A stretch of 64,000 nt of DNA from Pristionchus mayeri (lineage: Eukaryota; Nematoda; Chromadorea; Rhabditida; Neodiplogasteridae), in contig BTRK01000001.1 of NCBI GenBank assembly GCA_036245805.1, positions 28,341,087-28,405,086 of the forward strand, read 5' to 3'. Below are positions 11,925 through 23,112 of the stretch, in pieces. Every line of letters begins with the position of its first letter. The first letter of the stretch is position 1. The position numbers and the translations under genes were made by a program. The notes beneath the pieces were generated by a model. That model made no database searches, was not told where the DNA came from, and saw only the letters and a program-made list of their open reading frames with translations.

Positions 11925-13834
11925 AATATTTTCAATGTTTTGCATTGCAAATTCCAGCTCTCTATTTCCGAATCCATTTTTCTCGTTTTACCTTGAACAT
12001 TTATAGTATGTGTGAAATAATTGATTTGGATCCTGGCTTCTTTTGTGAAAGCTGGATAGACATTTGTTACATGTTGCCCATCAATAAGAGTGAAGAGTCT
12101 AGCATAATCAATGTGGACCTGCAAAAAATATGTTGAAATTCATACGACAATGTGAGTTGTGATTTACATTACCGCAGAGTTGTCCCCCATCTTATAGAAT
12201 AAAAGGAAGTTCGGGAGAGCCAATTCAGGTTACCACTAGTTTCAGGTGTTTTCTCGCCAATTCAAAGCGTATTTTTCAAGGGGAATGATTCGAGTATCAT
12301 TTCCTCTTACTCTCCCCAAACTGTCGGTACCCCGTTCGCCAGGGTTAAACACTGCGGCACTGTAAATGACATACACATAAATTAAATTTGTCGTGGTTAA
12401 TACAGTAAGTTAAAAGTTAAATAATATTTAGTTAACCTCTCCATTTCGGCGAGATGTCGTCATTTTCTGTACGTTAATACGACCATAGAAACAACGCTGT
12501 TTGATACCCATTACAATCCGAACGAAGTCCTCAGCGTTCTTCAAATAAACGAGGAGGTCACAACTGGTTTTTGATGCTTTCATTATCTGCAATTAATAAT
12601 GTTGAAATGTATAAATCAATAATATATTTATATTAGAATTCATTGAGAATTGTCTACCTCATAGAATCGTAGCATTTCATTTTGCTCTAATTCAACATAG
12701 AGCATGTTCAAGCTTTTGCATGAAATCGAATCGAAGATTGTCGTGGAAATCCTTGCAGGAGATTTGTATTTCTTGAAAAGTGTATAATCATTTTCTTAAT
12801 TGAAGATTACTGGAAAATGCAAATTAGGACTTGCTTGGTGGTTAACAGAAACTTCCGCTACTCCGGTCCCGAGAATATATTTCAGCACTTTCCGTTGATT
12901 TGGCTCGTTGGGTTTCAGCTGAATTCGGAAAAGAACATCCATTTATAGGACATTGTTGACAATTTACTTTATAAAATTTGCATTTTGTATAATTAATCTT
13001 CATTGTTTACAATCGATTTTCATTCTATTCCTACCTTCCGAAAAAATTTTCACTCATTTTAGAACGAGATTTAATCAGAGTAAAAATAATTCCCGATTTC
13101 CGCGTGCTTACGATGCTTCTTTGGTACAGAATTTTTACCGTTCTGAGATCAATAGATTCAATTGAAGTGTTTCTTAAAATCCTTGGCAACAATCGCAATA
13201 TTTCAGTAGGCGAATGTGAATGAAGGTTTATGTCCATTGCCCAACTGAGTTGAACACGATTATCACTCACTGTTTTCGCTCAATAGTTAACAGAGAAGGG
13301 AAGGTAAGGGAAGGTAATTGAATGTATAAGCAGCTACGTCAAGCGATTTCACAGTCGTCAATAAATGTTTACTCTAGGTGTTGCAGTTCGGTGATGCCGA
13401 CTGCTGCTATTACTTTAAATAAGAAGAGACGCTGCTAAATGAATGCCTTCCAAATAAAACTGACTTGCCATTGCACTCAATTTTCCATAACTTGATTCCG
13501 AGCTGCAAAATAAGTCACAATTTGGAAAAATATAAAGAAAATTCACATCTTCGATCTGCGTCCAATCCGTGTCAGAGTAATTTTCTTCAACTCTCATTTC
13601 CAGAGCAGAAAAACGGTTGCACGCATCGGCGAAATTAAGCCTATCGAGAAGACCAAGATAGGGAATGATGCGCAGAATGATGTCATCGGGGAGAATCTGG
13701 AGGTGGATTCATTAGCAATCACTTCGAATAAATATCAAAATATCAGCACATTAACTCACTATGCCATTCCCATCTTTGTCGTCCGAAACTACATCACTTC
13801 GCAGATACTTGCGTCTTCTCAGGCTGTTTCCCAT
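11861..13834 (-). CDS. F-box protein, paralogue B, with 3' read-through into a tRNA
   Basis: Eight exons: 13834-13760, 13696-13547, 13502-13465, 13244-13139, 12918-12835, 12771-12658, 12586-12437 and 12118-11861. All phases close, giving 324 residues. The F-box is ILPDDIILRIIPYLGLLDRL in exon 2. Exon sizes match paralogue C nearly throughout (150, 38, 84 and 114 nt exons). Exon 5 ends CACCAA|GCAAGT, a GC-AG intron at the same place as in paralogue A. The last exon has 86 codons versus 54 in A and C. The ancestral stop is absent, and the frame continues antisense through the tRNA-Ser gene to a TAA in its D-arm, adding about 32 residues (HAGRAHWISSPTP at the end). It could still act as an SCF adaptor, or be early in decay. 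Confidence 0.7.
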
Positions 13835-14374
13835 TGATGGCTTCGAAACACAATGCCTTTTCGAGAAAATTGCTCGAGGCGTTCCTTAACGGAGATGCAT
13901 CGACGTTGTGAGTGATAAATTGTCACTCAATATATGATTCAAGCACGCAAATCGGGTGAAGCGAATGGTCGAAAGACTTGCATGCACGCCCTATTTTGCA
14001 TATTTTTTAGTTGTTTGCTTCTTCTTTAAGAATAAAATTTTAAAAAAACAGCTCGGTATAAGCGTGGTGCCTGTCATCAATGAATAACCATCTTATCACG
14101 GCTCCGTTTAGATAAAGTGACCCACGCATTCAGTTAACGGGCCATCTAAAATATATTTGATTTTTCGAGAGTTTATCAGGTCTGCAAATATTTTCGGTAA
14201 TCGCCACGATAAAGATAATACGGAAAAAGAGTGGAGGAGAGAACGGAAGAGTAGTTAAGAAACCCTGCGGATTATGATTTATCGATTATGATTTGATAGG
14301 ATTTCATTTCTTGTTTGGAACATAAACCTGTACCAGAAATAGTGGCCCAAGTCGATCGATAATTAAAAAGTCTC

Positions 14375-14504
14375 GTGGCATTCATCTTCTCCATTGTGGA
14401 TACAGTACGGCGTTATCTATCGATTGATGGAGGGAAGGAAAATCGATATCGAACCTCTGCCACTGAAAATGAAGAGACCTAGAGAACATACGATTCACAA
14501 TTAA
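14375..14504 (+). pseudogene. Remnant of a P450 last exon
   Basis: From 14420 the sequence reads RLMEGRKIDIEPLPLKMKRP and then REHTIHN-stop. This aligns with the C-terminus of the intact P450 ([20 protein letters not shown]...). The upstream half (ATTGTGGATACAGTACGG) matches in another frame, so it is frameshifted. No other P450 exons are found nearby. Confidence 0.75.
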
Positions 14505-14626
14505 AAATTTATTTTCTTTATTTCGTTTTATCACTATTGTCATTTATCATTTTACATAAATTTTAGCTATTTGATTTCCATTCTATTGGTTTCCATCACA
14601 ATACGGTTATTCCCAACTCGCTCCAG

Positions 14627-17358
14627 GAATCGGCCACTACTCAATCGATCGATGGTAGATCAAGATTCGTCAGCTGGCTGCTCTCCTTCTTCTGCTGCTG
14701 TCGGAAGGTCGACGATGGTGTGGACGAACCTCGGGTCAGTTTACGATCAATTTCACCAATTGGAGATACTGTAGCCTCGAGTTTGACCAATGATAATGCC
14801 GTTATCAAATATACTGTATCCTCGGCGATACAGACCCGATATGGTGTGTATTCGCATGGAACGGCACCGAATGAGATGCAGTCGGGCATCCCATCCGCGC
14901 CCCGCCCTCACATGAACGAGATTATTCGCGTTATTACTTTCTCGCCTTTTTAATTGTCCAGACTAAAATTGGAATCTATACCCTCCCAAGAGTATCATTC
15001 TCCGGTGTTTTCAACCCAAATCTCTTCGTCGGCGGCAGACTTTACTCATTGGAAAATGATATTTTTGTGATTATGCTCGGTTGATAATTCTTTTACCACT
15101 GATAATGAGTGAGTCGAAACGAACATTTAGCTTTCAGGACCTGGCAACTGGAATCGAAAGAAGCGCCAACAGCCATCACCTCACCACGGAAAGCTGCAGT
15201 GCAAGGGTACCGTAATCCAACAATGATCATCATCAGGACGATGCTCTGCAGAACTCGATCGTCCTTCGTGATGGTCTCCCTAAACTCGAATCGCCCATCT
15301 GGACAAGTACCGCAGACGGCAGATTCATTTTCGCACTGGGCAACGAACGAGTGAGCAATTTAAAAAAAATATTTTTAACAAAATTAAATTTTTAAAAAAC
15401 CCTTTTTCTCAGAATCTAGGCACTTTTACGGTCATGTATTCTTCAAATTGATTTTACAACAATGTCGGTTTAAAATTAAATGAACTACGCAAAATCTTCC
15501 ATGCGTACTTGATCTGCCTCAGCGGTTTTCTGGAGGGGTCTGACGCCATGCGAGAAAGCGCAGGAGAAAATAGATTTTGATTTTTTGGCCCCGGTTCCGA
15601 TCCTGGGGCGAACATTTGAAAGTGTAGGCGGAAAAACATGCCGTGATCGTTCGAACAATCGACTCTCATTGAGTTCACGTCCATCGGGACGAATCGGGCT
15701 GTTGATGCTCCCGTCGAGAATCTGAGCGAAGACGTGGCGATGACCTTCGACATCTACGTCATCGACCTCTTCCTCTCCACGTAAGAGAAGATCCCACACA
15801 AGGAAGAATCTGCAAAATATTTGGATTAGCCCGTTGGCCAGAAAAAATAAGTGCTATTATTGTTTTCACTACCTTAGAAAACAAAAGCTATCGAAAATCG
15901 AGATTTTTGCAGAGTCGAAAGTAGTTCGATTTGCAGAGTAGTTGAATATTTATTAGTAATAAATGTACAAATGACATTGCCTATTTAGTATAAAGTTAAT
16001 AGGGTTTCAATTTCCAGGTCATTTTGGGTCATTTACGGAGGTGTTTCAGGTGCCCTAGATAGCTGATAAGCTCCTGAGCTATGTAGAGCACATGAAACAT
16101 ACTCGAAAATGTGCCTATTCGACCTGAAAATTGAAACCCTAAGAAATAGCAAGGTTGTAGCCGAGTTCGTATCACGGGCTGCTCCGATCTGTACGGCTTC
16201 GGCGACCGTCGTAAATTCTACCCGATCGACGAGCGCACCTTCGTGATTCTCGACTATCACGAGGTTTCTTCTTTCTTCCTCACTATGTTAAAAATCACTG
16301 CAAACATCGGATTTTTGCATACTTTTCCAGCAGAATCTTCAGCAAAGATCCGATCTTTGCACTGATTTTTTGTTTCGCATAAGTCTCAAAATTATTTTAA
16401 AGATAAGTCATTATGGCCCAAAGTAAAGGCGCATGTCGACCATTCCAGGTCAATCATGTCCTTCGCCAGCGAATAATCGAAGTCGACGTTGAGGGGGGGA
16501 AGAAGATGCTCCTCTCTTGCAAAATAATTACGATATTTTCAGAATTGTTGAATTTTCCTCAGATTTGGATGTTATTTTGAGATCTGAACCTCTTATTGTT
16601 TTTCCAGGCTTGGTGCGGCCTCTACCGAAGCTACGAGATGCCCTTAAATGATGATGAGCCATGCGTACCCCGTATACGCGTTGGAGAAGTTAGTCCGTTG
16701 AAATAACAAACAAATTTGACTCTTCTTCAGAAGCTCGCTGTGCTCACTCTTAATCTGGGTGCGTTACAACGAACACTCGGTTTCATCGTTTCACCCACTC
16801 CCTAGAGGCGATAAGTAGCAAGAGTGGGTGAAAATGATGAAATTTTAATGCCATTCGTCCTCGAGGCTTCATCCTTATCTATAATCGGTTGTTCCCCTCT
16901 TCTTAGATACGGTATACACCTTCCCCACTCATCCCCTATCCTCCACTGCACACAAGAACATCACAGCACTACTTATACAGGTTAAAATACAGTAATTTTA
17001 ATAACAATAAAACAAATCTACAATTTTGTTCTGATTCCGATTGTTTCTCCTAGTGAACATTCTAATTGAGGCCGATGCTCTTCTCGATGGTATCAATGGT
17101 CGTATTGGAGTGCAAGAACATGAAATTCTGGACATGGAGAGGGGCGCGCTCGTGATTTCTGAATGGGTACGAACGCCCCTGTCCGCAATGTGTTAATAAC
17201 AATTAATAATCCTAAATAATTATTAATTAATAATAATTAGTGTTACTAATTAATAGTCCTTTGAGGCGATCGCCTTCTTCCTTACTCTGGATGTCAACCC
17301 CAACGAGACCTCTGCACTCTTCTCTTTTCAAGCAGTGATGGTATTCAATCTCAAGTGA
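14627..17358 (+). CDS. Unrecognised protein gene, 11 exons
   Basis: Exons 14627-14929, 14962-15066, 15138-15206, 15237-15350, 15674-15780, 16161-16263, 16449-16487, 16608-16688, 16731-16758, 17054-17166 and 17257-17358 join with every phase consistent, giving 387 residues ending at TGA. The beginning has a hydrophobic/cysteine patch (VSWLLSFFCCCRK) that could be palmitoylated. The remainder looks like a beta-rich soluble protein (TSTADGRFIFALGNER; DERTFVILDYHE; AWCGLYRSYEMPL). No family is recognised. The first exon starts at an acceptor (CGCTCCAG) with no in-frame ATG nearby, so a first exon is missing or was lost. The P450 remnant lies only 122 bp upstream, suggesting a duplication breakpoint there. 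The short 16449-16487 exon is the least certain. Confidence 0.55.
16001..16142. repeat. Short inverted repeat
   Basis: TAGGGTTTCAATTTCCAGGT on the left pairs with CGACCTGAAAATTGAAACCC on the right, within a 142-bp unit. The centre (AGGTGTTTCAGGTGC... /...GAGCACATGAAACATACTC) pairs imperfectly. It sits in an intron of the unknown 11-exon gene. This is probably a small MITE. Confidence 0.55.
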
Positions 17359-17947
17359 GCTTTCACAATACGCAAGAAGTGGACAGTGTAAAATTATTTA
17401 AAATGTTGCTAGATAGGAAACGCCAATTATTTAAAATGTTGCTAGATAGGAAAATATTAGTGATCGTGAATTTGTCTGAAGAAAATATGATCGGTTGATA
17501 ACATAAAAAACGAATGAAATGATGAGGAGAGAAAGTTTAAGAGAAGTTCAAAACATGCTGAATCCAGTGCTTTCGAACCAGTGCATCGATTATTTTCTGT
17601 CTGAAGTCTGAAATTTCGTACAGCAGTTCGAACAAAATATACTATATTTATCCGCACAGGTGGCATATTTGTGGGAGTAGGAACGGTGTTGAAGTTCCCT
17701 TTGGAGGTTGAAAGGGGCTCTGGCGACGTCAGTCGTTGCGAGAAGGAAATTGCGTCAGTCACGATCTTTGGACTCTTTTCTCTTCACTGGATTCGTTCGT
17801 TTCCACAGTGACAGTTAACTTCGTGATGTTTCCTTCTTATTGCTCTCGTTCTTAATATCTGTAATTGTCATTATATAGGGAATAAAGAAAATGAGTGGAG
17901 GACAGTAGGGAAGAGTAATTAAGAGAGGAATCGGGAAAGACTCCACA

Positions 17948-18417
17948 TAGGCCGGGACGTAGGAATTCATGATTCTTAAATTGGCTGCAAAATTAACAAA
18001 AAGTACTTCGAAGTCTAATAAATCGCGGACCCAGGAAGTCTAATAAATCGCGCATAGTGCCAAGAACTTTTTGGTATTTCCAGATTTTTTGAAATCTTCG
18101 CTAAAGTTGTACCCGAGATGCAATTTTTGGGTTTTCGACCCAACCAAAGAGAGCAAAATGTTCTTCGTACACTCCTCTTTCACTCATCTGTTGACAGTTT
18201 GTACGTATCTTTATCGGAAAGTGCCGAAAAATTGAGTCAAATGTCGATCTTTTCCGAAAAAATCGAGACTCCGCCCACTTTCGGAGCATGCCACGGCGAA
18301 AAAAAATTTTTTTTCGGGAAATCGGCCAACGACATTTGAAAGAGCTCGTTTCGGAGTACTTTTTGTTAATTTTGCAGCCAATTTAAAAATCATGAATTCC
18401 TAAGTCCCGGCAGGCCT
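17948..18417. repeat. Foldback element with about 60-bp arms
   Basis: The left arm 17948-18010 (GGAATTCATGATTCTTAAAT...AAAAAGTACT) is the inverse of 18350-18416 (AGTACTTTTTGTTAATTTTG...ATCATGAATTCC). The spacer contains further GC-poor self-complementary stretches (TTTTCCGAAAAAATCG, AAAAAATTTTTTTT). No coding capacity. It lies between the unknown gene and the second P450 remnant. Confidence 0.7.
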
Positions 18418-18555
18418 GTGAGTTATCGAGTATCTCCCGATTCTTCTCTTAAGAAACCCTGCGGATTATGATTTATCGAGTACGATTAGATAGGGTTGTA
18501 TTTCTCGCTCGGAATGAGAGCCTGCGCCCAAGCCGATCAATGATTCAACAAACGC

Positions 18556-18703
18556 GCAAGTGGTCTTCATCGTCTCCATTGTGGCTACGGTACAGAAGTA
18601 TCGATTGATGCCGATGAAAGGAAGGGAACTCGATGTGGATACTCAGCCATTCAGAATCAAGGGATCTAGAGAGCAGATGATTCGCATTGAAGAAATTGTG
18701 TAA
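18556..18703 (+). pseudogene. Second remnant of a P450 last exon
   Basis: The open stretch reads [20 protein letters not shown] and then GRELDVDTQPFRIKGSRE..., ending in TAA. This is the homologue of the intact P450 C-terminus at 9556-9710. The heme-loop exon and everything upstream are absent. It is followed tail-to-tail by an F-box last-exon remnant, repeating the arrangement at 9.6-9.9 kb. Confidence 0.8.
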
Positions 18704-18819
18704 ATTATTAATCCAATTTATTTAATTAAAACAAATATATTATGTTTATTTCAATCCAAACAATCGTTCCAGAAGTCACATAGCTGAACAAAGAGTGAAG
18801 AAGTGAACTGGCAAGATTC

Positions 18820-18985
18820 TCAATTCTTCGCTTCCACAAATGGAATTCTTCGCATTCCTTCGGTTATGCTTGCACAAGGATTCGAATCGTGAATTATGCA
18901 CGCAGTCTTTTTCGTGTCCATCTCGATATGTGTCGCATGACTCGATGAGAAGCAGAGTACTCATCTCTGCATAAGCAGATCATGC
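18820..18985 (-). pseudogene. Remnant of an F-box last exon
   Basis: On the minus strand MSTLLLIES, then after a frameshift MDTKKTACIIHDSNP and ...RRIPFVEAKN-stop, align with exon 8 of F-box A (GTLLLIEG...KTARITHDSKP...TRIRFAEAPN). The frame change and the absence of upstream exons mark it as a decayed duplicate. Confidence 0.7.
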
Positions 18986-19404
18986 ATAAGCAGATCAAGG
19001 CGAGTTGTATTACAGTGTTGCCATTTCGAGAATACGGGCCAGCTAAATCGCGCAGTGTAATGACGACCGGATGACCTCCTAGGGAGAGGTAGCGAGGGCA
19101 CTAGGTCGGATGAGAACCGTCGGATGAGAATCAAAAAAGGTACCCTTCTCCAGTAAGTTCACAGTAGGCCCCCAAATTGTCAAATTTGACTATGTGAAAG
19201 TTCTACAGAATGGTCCATTTTTTGGTTCTCATCCGACTTTTTTAATCATAGAGAGAGACAATTTCCGGATATATTTCCCTTCTGTGCACTTGAAATGTTT
19301 TGCTCTACGTTTGCTTGATTGTGATAGAATTAACAAACTAAAAGACGAACAAAATATTAGAAAAATTAAAAGTGAACAAAGCATTTTAGAAAGGGAACTG
19401 CCGT

Positions 19405-19486
19405 GATCAGGTGGCCGAGTGGTTAAGGCGTTGGACTGCTAATCCAATGGGCTCTGCCCGCGTGAGTTCGAATCTCATCCTGATCG
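19405..19486 (+). tRNA. tRNA-Ser(GCU), copy 2
   Basis: Identical over all 82 nt to copy 1: acceptor stem GATCAGG/CCTGATC, anticodon GCT and long variable arm. It lies 108 bp beyond the stop codon of F-box C, which is transcribed towards it. The AT-rich flanks are similar to those of copy 3 on both sides, showing a block duplication. Confidence 0.97.
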
Positions 19487-19594
19487 AACATTTTGCATTT
19501 ATTTTTCTTGTTTAGAATTACTATTTACTAAATACTCTATTTATGAACCAATAAATTATTATGTTGCGGTTACTTCCGTGAGTGTGAATTCATT

Positions 19595-21529
19595 CTAGTT
19601 GACAGTAGAAGCGTACGGAATTCTAATTTTCCTATGAAGATTCAAAGTGTTGGTAGAATGATGGAGTTCGATCCTGGCCTCATTTTCGTTAATCATATAA
19701 ATCTGTGCTGTATATTGGCCATCCACGAGAGCTAAAAAGACGCCACTCAAATAGACCTGAAATTGTATGTTTGCAAAAGGCACTGTACGTTGTGAATGGT
19801 TGAAGAACACCTTTCACTGATTTCGAAATTTTTGATATGAATAAAGTAAGGTATCAAAATTATACAAAAACAAAGTTTACCTCTCCATTGCTGCGAGATG
19901 TCGTGATTTTATGATTGTATGAGCTATTCCTAAAGAACAGGGGTCGACGAAAAAGAGGTTGGTTGATGCCCATTACAATACGAAGAAAGTCATCCGCATT
20001 CTTCACAGAAACGCGGAGACTACATTTAGTGTTTGAGGCCTTCATTATCTGAAATGAATAAAATGATAAGGAACTAAATTTATATTTGTATTAGATTGCA
20101 TTTTAACTTATTCCCTTAAAATACCCTGTTTACCTCATAAAATCGCTCCATTTCCTTTGGCACTAATGCCACATTGAGCATGTACAAACAATGGCATGAA
20201 ATCGACTCGAATATCTTCAAATTAATCTTTGCAGGGGGTTTGCTTTGCTGCAAAAATATTTAATCAGCATTTCCCTCGAATGATAGTTTCGTAAAAGGCG
20301 CCTATAACTCTGTCAGCAGGGTGTCTGTGCAAAGCAATGTGCGAATACATATGTACCATCGCAAGACCCCCACAGCAGGCTCACCAAGCCTGGTCCGATT
20401 GGGGTGCTCAAACCAAAAATAAAGAGATGCTCCGTCGGCTGACAACTGAGTGGCAAATTATTCCACAACACCCCGAGGAAAGAAAGAGAGAAGCACTTGT
20501 TTTGCTCATTGAAAAATATGATGATGTCGAAGCGGCCATGCATTTTATCCTCCATTTAAAGTTCTCATAAAATAAGCCACATACTTGGTGGTTAATAGAT
20601 AAGACCTCAGCTCCCAAGGAGAAAATAAATTTCAGCAGTTCCATGTTTTTGGGCTCATGAAGGTTGGCCTGAAATCAGGAAGAAAACAATGATAGAGATT
20701 GCAAGGGGGCTATCGCATAGGAACTTTCAGTTCATCATAGACGCCTTCCAGCCAACTATTCCGTATTCCCTTTAATTTATCTTATCCGATTTAGGTCTGG
20801 CGGAAGGTAAACTCCGAACACTCCAGTCCAAATCCACCCAAATTGACACTGGCTTAGCATCATTCTCCTATGAGCCCAGCCTGGAAGATGGGATGCACCT
20901 TTACATCCCGTCTCCAAGGCCTTAGCTGAGAGAATCTTACCTCGATCTCAAAATTCTTCATCAAATGAGTTTTTTGAATTCTTCGCAGCACGCGAAAAAT
21001 ATGAATCGACGGAAGCGAATCAAGGCATGTACGCATGGCACAACTGAATCAAAGAATTATAGATACTTTCCTCATCTCTTGGAGTTGATGGTATTATGAT
21101 GGCCTCTAAAATGTTAGTATGGTTTAGAATAACTTACTATTTACTGTTCCCATGGTTCCATAACTTGATGCCAAACTGCAAAATGCAAGAAAACGTGAAA
21201 ATCTAGGTGTCTATAGAATGGCAATTTACTGCATTTTCAAGATTCTGCCAATCGTCATGATACGATTCCTCGGCTCTCGCTTCCAGTGAGTAGAAACGCT
21301 TACAAGCAGCTGCGAAATTTGTCCGATCGATAATTCCGAGATAAGGAATGATGTGAAGAATGACGTCATCGGGCAGAATCTTCAAAATTCAAATAATTTC
21401 TCGCTCACGTCATATTTTCATGAATCCAAAGTGTACAGTTGAATAAATAAAGTAACTCACTATTCCATTTCCGATTGTTGAAACTTCAATGCTGCGCAAT
21501 TTCTGGCGTCTTCTCATAGCGTTGCCCAT
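19595..21529 (-). CDS. F-box protein, paralogue C
   Basis: Eight exons: 21529-21461, 21379-21230, 21175-21145 extended to 21138, 21043-20941, 20668-20585, 20247-20134, 20048-19881 and 19756-19595. Using a 38-nt exon 3 (donor GTAAGT), all phases close to 295 residues. The F-box ILPDDVILHIIPYLGIIDRT opens exon 2. Exons 5-8 align with A and B (IVMGINQP; VDGQYTAQIY). Exon 5 ends CACCAA|GTATGT, so the GC donor seen in A and B is a normal GT here. The protein ends PYASTVN. Intron 5 (337 bp) is unusually long and holds a plus-strand ORF. Predicted SCF adaptor. Confidence 0.75.
20337..20570 (+). other. 77-codon ORF in the F-box C intron
   Basis: An ATG-initiated plus-strand ORF fills most of the enlarged intron 5 of F-box C. 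Composition is protein-like, with Trp/Gln-rich then charged helical stretches such as HPEERKREALVLLIEKYDDV. No domain is recognised and the homologous introns of A and B lack it. It may be an inserted gene fragment. Confidence 0.25.
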
Positions 21530-21888
21530 AGATGGCTTCGAAGAGTGCTGAAAATTTAACCTTTAAACGGGACGATGAGAATATTTTTTTTTAAACGGGA
21601 CGATGAGGAAAATAAGTTGGGTGGCTTGAGAACGAGGCGAGGCTTTTACGGTGCGAAAATAACCTCGTGAGTCATAAGTTGACGTGTTATCGTGCTGATA
21701 GCACGTGTCTCCTCAATGCAACGCCACTCTATCGTTATTTCATAATTTTATTCGAAATAACTAATTTGGTCCGAGTTTTAAAATCTAGTTGCAGCGTCCG
21801 CTGCAGAATTCGAGGAGCAACTGAACGAAGAATGATTGAGATTTAGAGAGATGAGGAAGATGTCGGAGGTGAAGTGTAGAGCTTGATC

Positions 21889-23112
21889 TCAGTTCTTATC
21901 TCCCTCTTCAACTTCCTGATGACTTTTGGCCTTGTCTGTAGAAGGAGATCGATCAGAACTAAGCTCATCACTGTTGGATTGTAAGATTGAAATAATAGTA
22001 GGATGGATCAATGAGAGATATGTAAACAGTGCTCGATAAAGAGAGTCACGACTCACAAGCACTGAGTAATAGACGCAAATAGTGATACGAGAAGCTGGCC
22101 CTGTCATTCAAACTCCTATCGTGTAGCGAGAGAGGGTTTCCGGAAGAATTTCCTTTCTGTGCACTTGATTTTTTTGTCTACATTTCACACATTCACATTT
22201 TTTGCTTGATTGTGATGGATTTTACCAACTAAAAAACTTGAACAAAATATTACAAAAAATGAAGAGTGAACAATGCATTCCAGAAAAATAAACCATGTGA
22301 TCAGGTGGCCGAGTGGTTAAGGCGTTGGACTGCTAATCCAATGGGCTCTGCCCGCGTGAGTTCGAATCTCATCCTGATCGAATGTTTTGCATGTATTTTT
22401 CTTTTTTTCGAATTACGAATTACTAATTACACTATTTATAAACCATTATTTATTATATTGCGGTTACTTCAGTGTGAATTCATTCTATTTGACAGTAGAA
22501 GCATATGGAATTCTCAGAAAGTCAATCATACCATCATCGATATACATGGCGAAAATTTTTTATCCATGTACTGTATTATCCGATCATATTTCCATTTGCC
22601 ACCCTTTCACAGCCTCCTGAATTAAAAAAGAGCAAATGTGACAAAGTAGGATTTGATTAGGCGCCAAGCTGATCCATTTCTGCAAGAGAGAGACGTGCAT
22701 GATGAGTTAGAGATTGGTGGTCAACTTACCGTATCCAAGTGTCCTCGCAATTATGCATGCCAGAACGAACGCGTGGAAGCAAATAATGAACAATCCCGAA
22801 GAGTGATCCTCAAGAAGAAGAACCACTCCCTGGAAAAAATATCCCTATGGATTAGTGAACTACTTCACCCATCCATCCCTATTCTCCGAAACTAACTACA
22901 CTGGGAAAAATATAATGCGTGTTTTTTACAGAAAGAAAAATGTTTTTGAACTACAATGATTCGAGTTTGTTGTTCCTCACTTCGGAAAAGTATTGAATGA
23001 CTGGGTGGTCTGCCAATGCAGAGAGAATCAAGAGAGGGAAAGATGGGAAGAAAGTGATGAGGGCGACTACGAACATCTGAAGGACGATGAAGGAATGAGT
23101 CATCCAGATGGA
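21889..23112 (-). CDS. Serpentine (7TM) receptor-like gene, probably partial
   Basis: Three exons join in phase: about 23112-22981, 22829-22730 and 22100-21889. The first gives a hydrophobic helix (HSFIVLQMFVVALITFFPSF), the second another (SGLFIICFHAFVLACIIART), and the third a last helix ending SLIHPTIISILQSN followed by a hydrophilic tail. The HP-x-I motif after the last helix is usual in nematode chemoreceptor families. Only about three of seven membrane helices are found. An 86-bp MITE is inserted in the upstream exon between two copies of CATCCAGATGG, so the gene is probably broken. The last intron contains tRNA-Ser copy 3 on the other strand. Family assignment is tentative. Confidence 0.4.
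22155..22520. repeat. Duplicated block: tRNA-Ser plus F-box 3' end
   Basis: The tRNA at 22299 and its flanks match the 19.28-19.62 kb block. Upstream are GCTTGATTGTGATGGA and AAAGTGAAC-like strings. Downstream is GTGAATTCATTCTATTTGACAG, which on the minus strand encodes the end of F-box C (PYASTV-stop). The rest of the F-box gene is absent, so this is a partial segmental copy. Confidence 0.75.
22299..22380 (+). tRNA. tRNA-Ser(GCU), copy 3
   Basis: The 82-nt sequence is identical to copies 1 and 2, with an intact acceptor stem, anticodon GCT, variable arm and T-loop. It lies antisense in the presumed last intron of the receptor-like gene. Confidence 0.97.

Noticed and set aside
11861..12124. 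Calling the antisense tRNA peptide a separate small gene
   Set aside because: It is continuous and in phase with F-box B exon 8, so it is better explained as loss of the stop codon.
14627..14929. CTD small phosphatase, suggested by the LLSFFCCCRK patch
   Set aside because: The catalytic DLDETL motif and downstream phosphatase signature are absent from the following exons.
17457..17762. 101-codon minus-strand ORF
   Set aside because: No matching exon neighbours, domain or paralogue in the window. It overlaps the 3' flank of the 11-exon gene.
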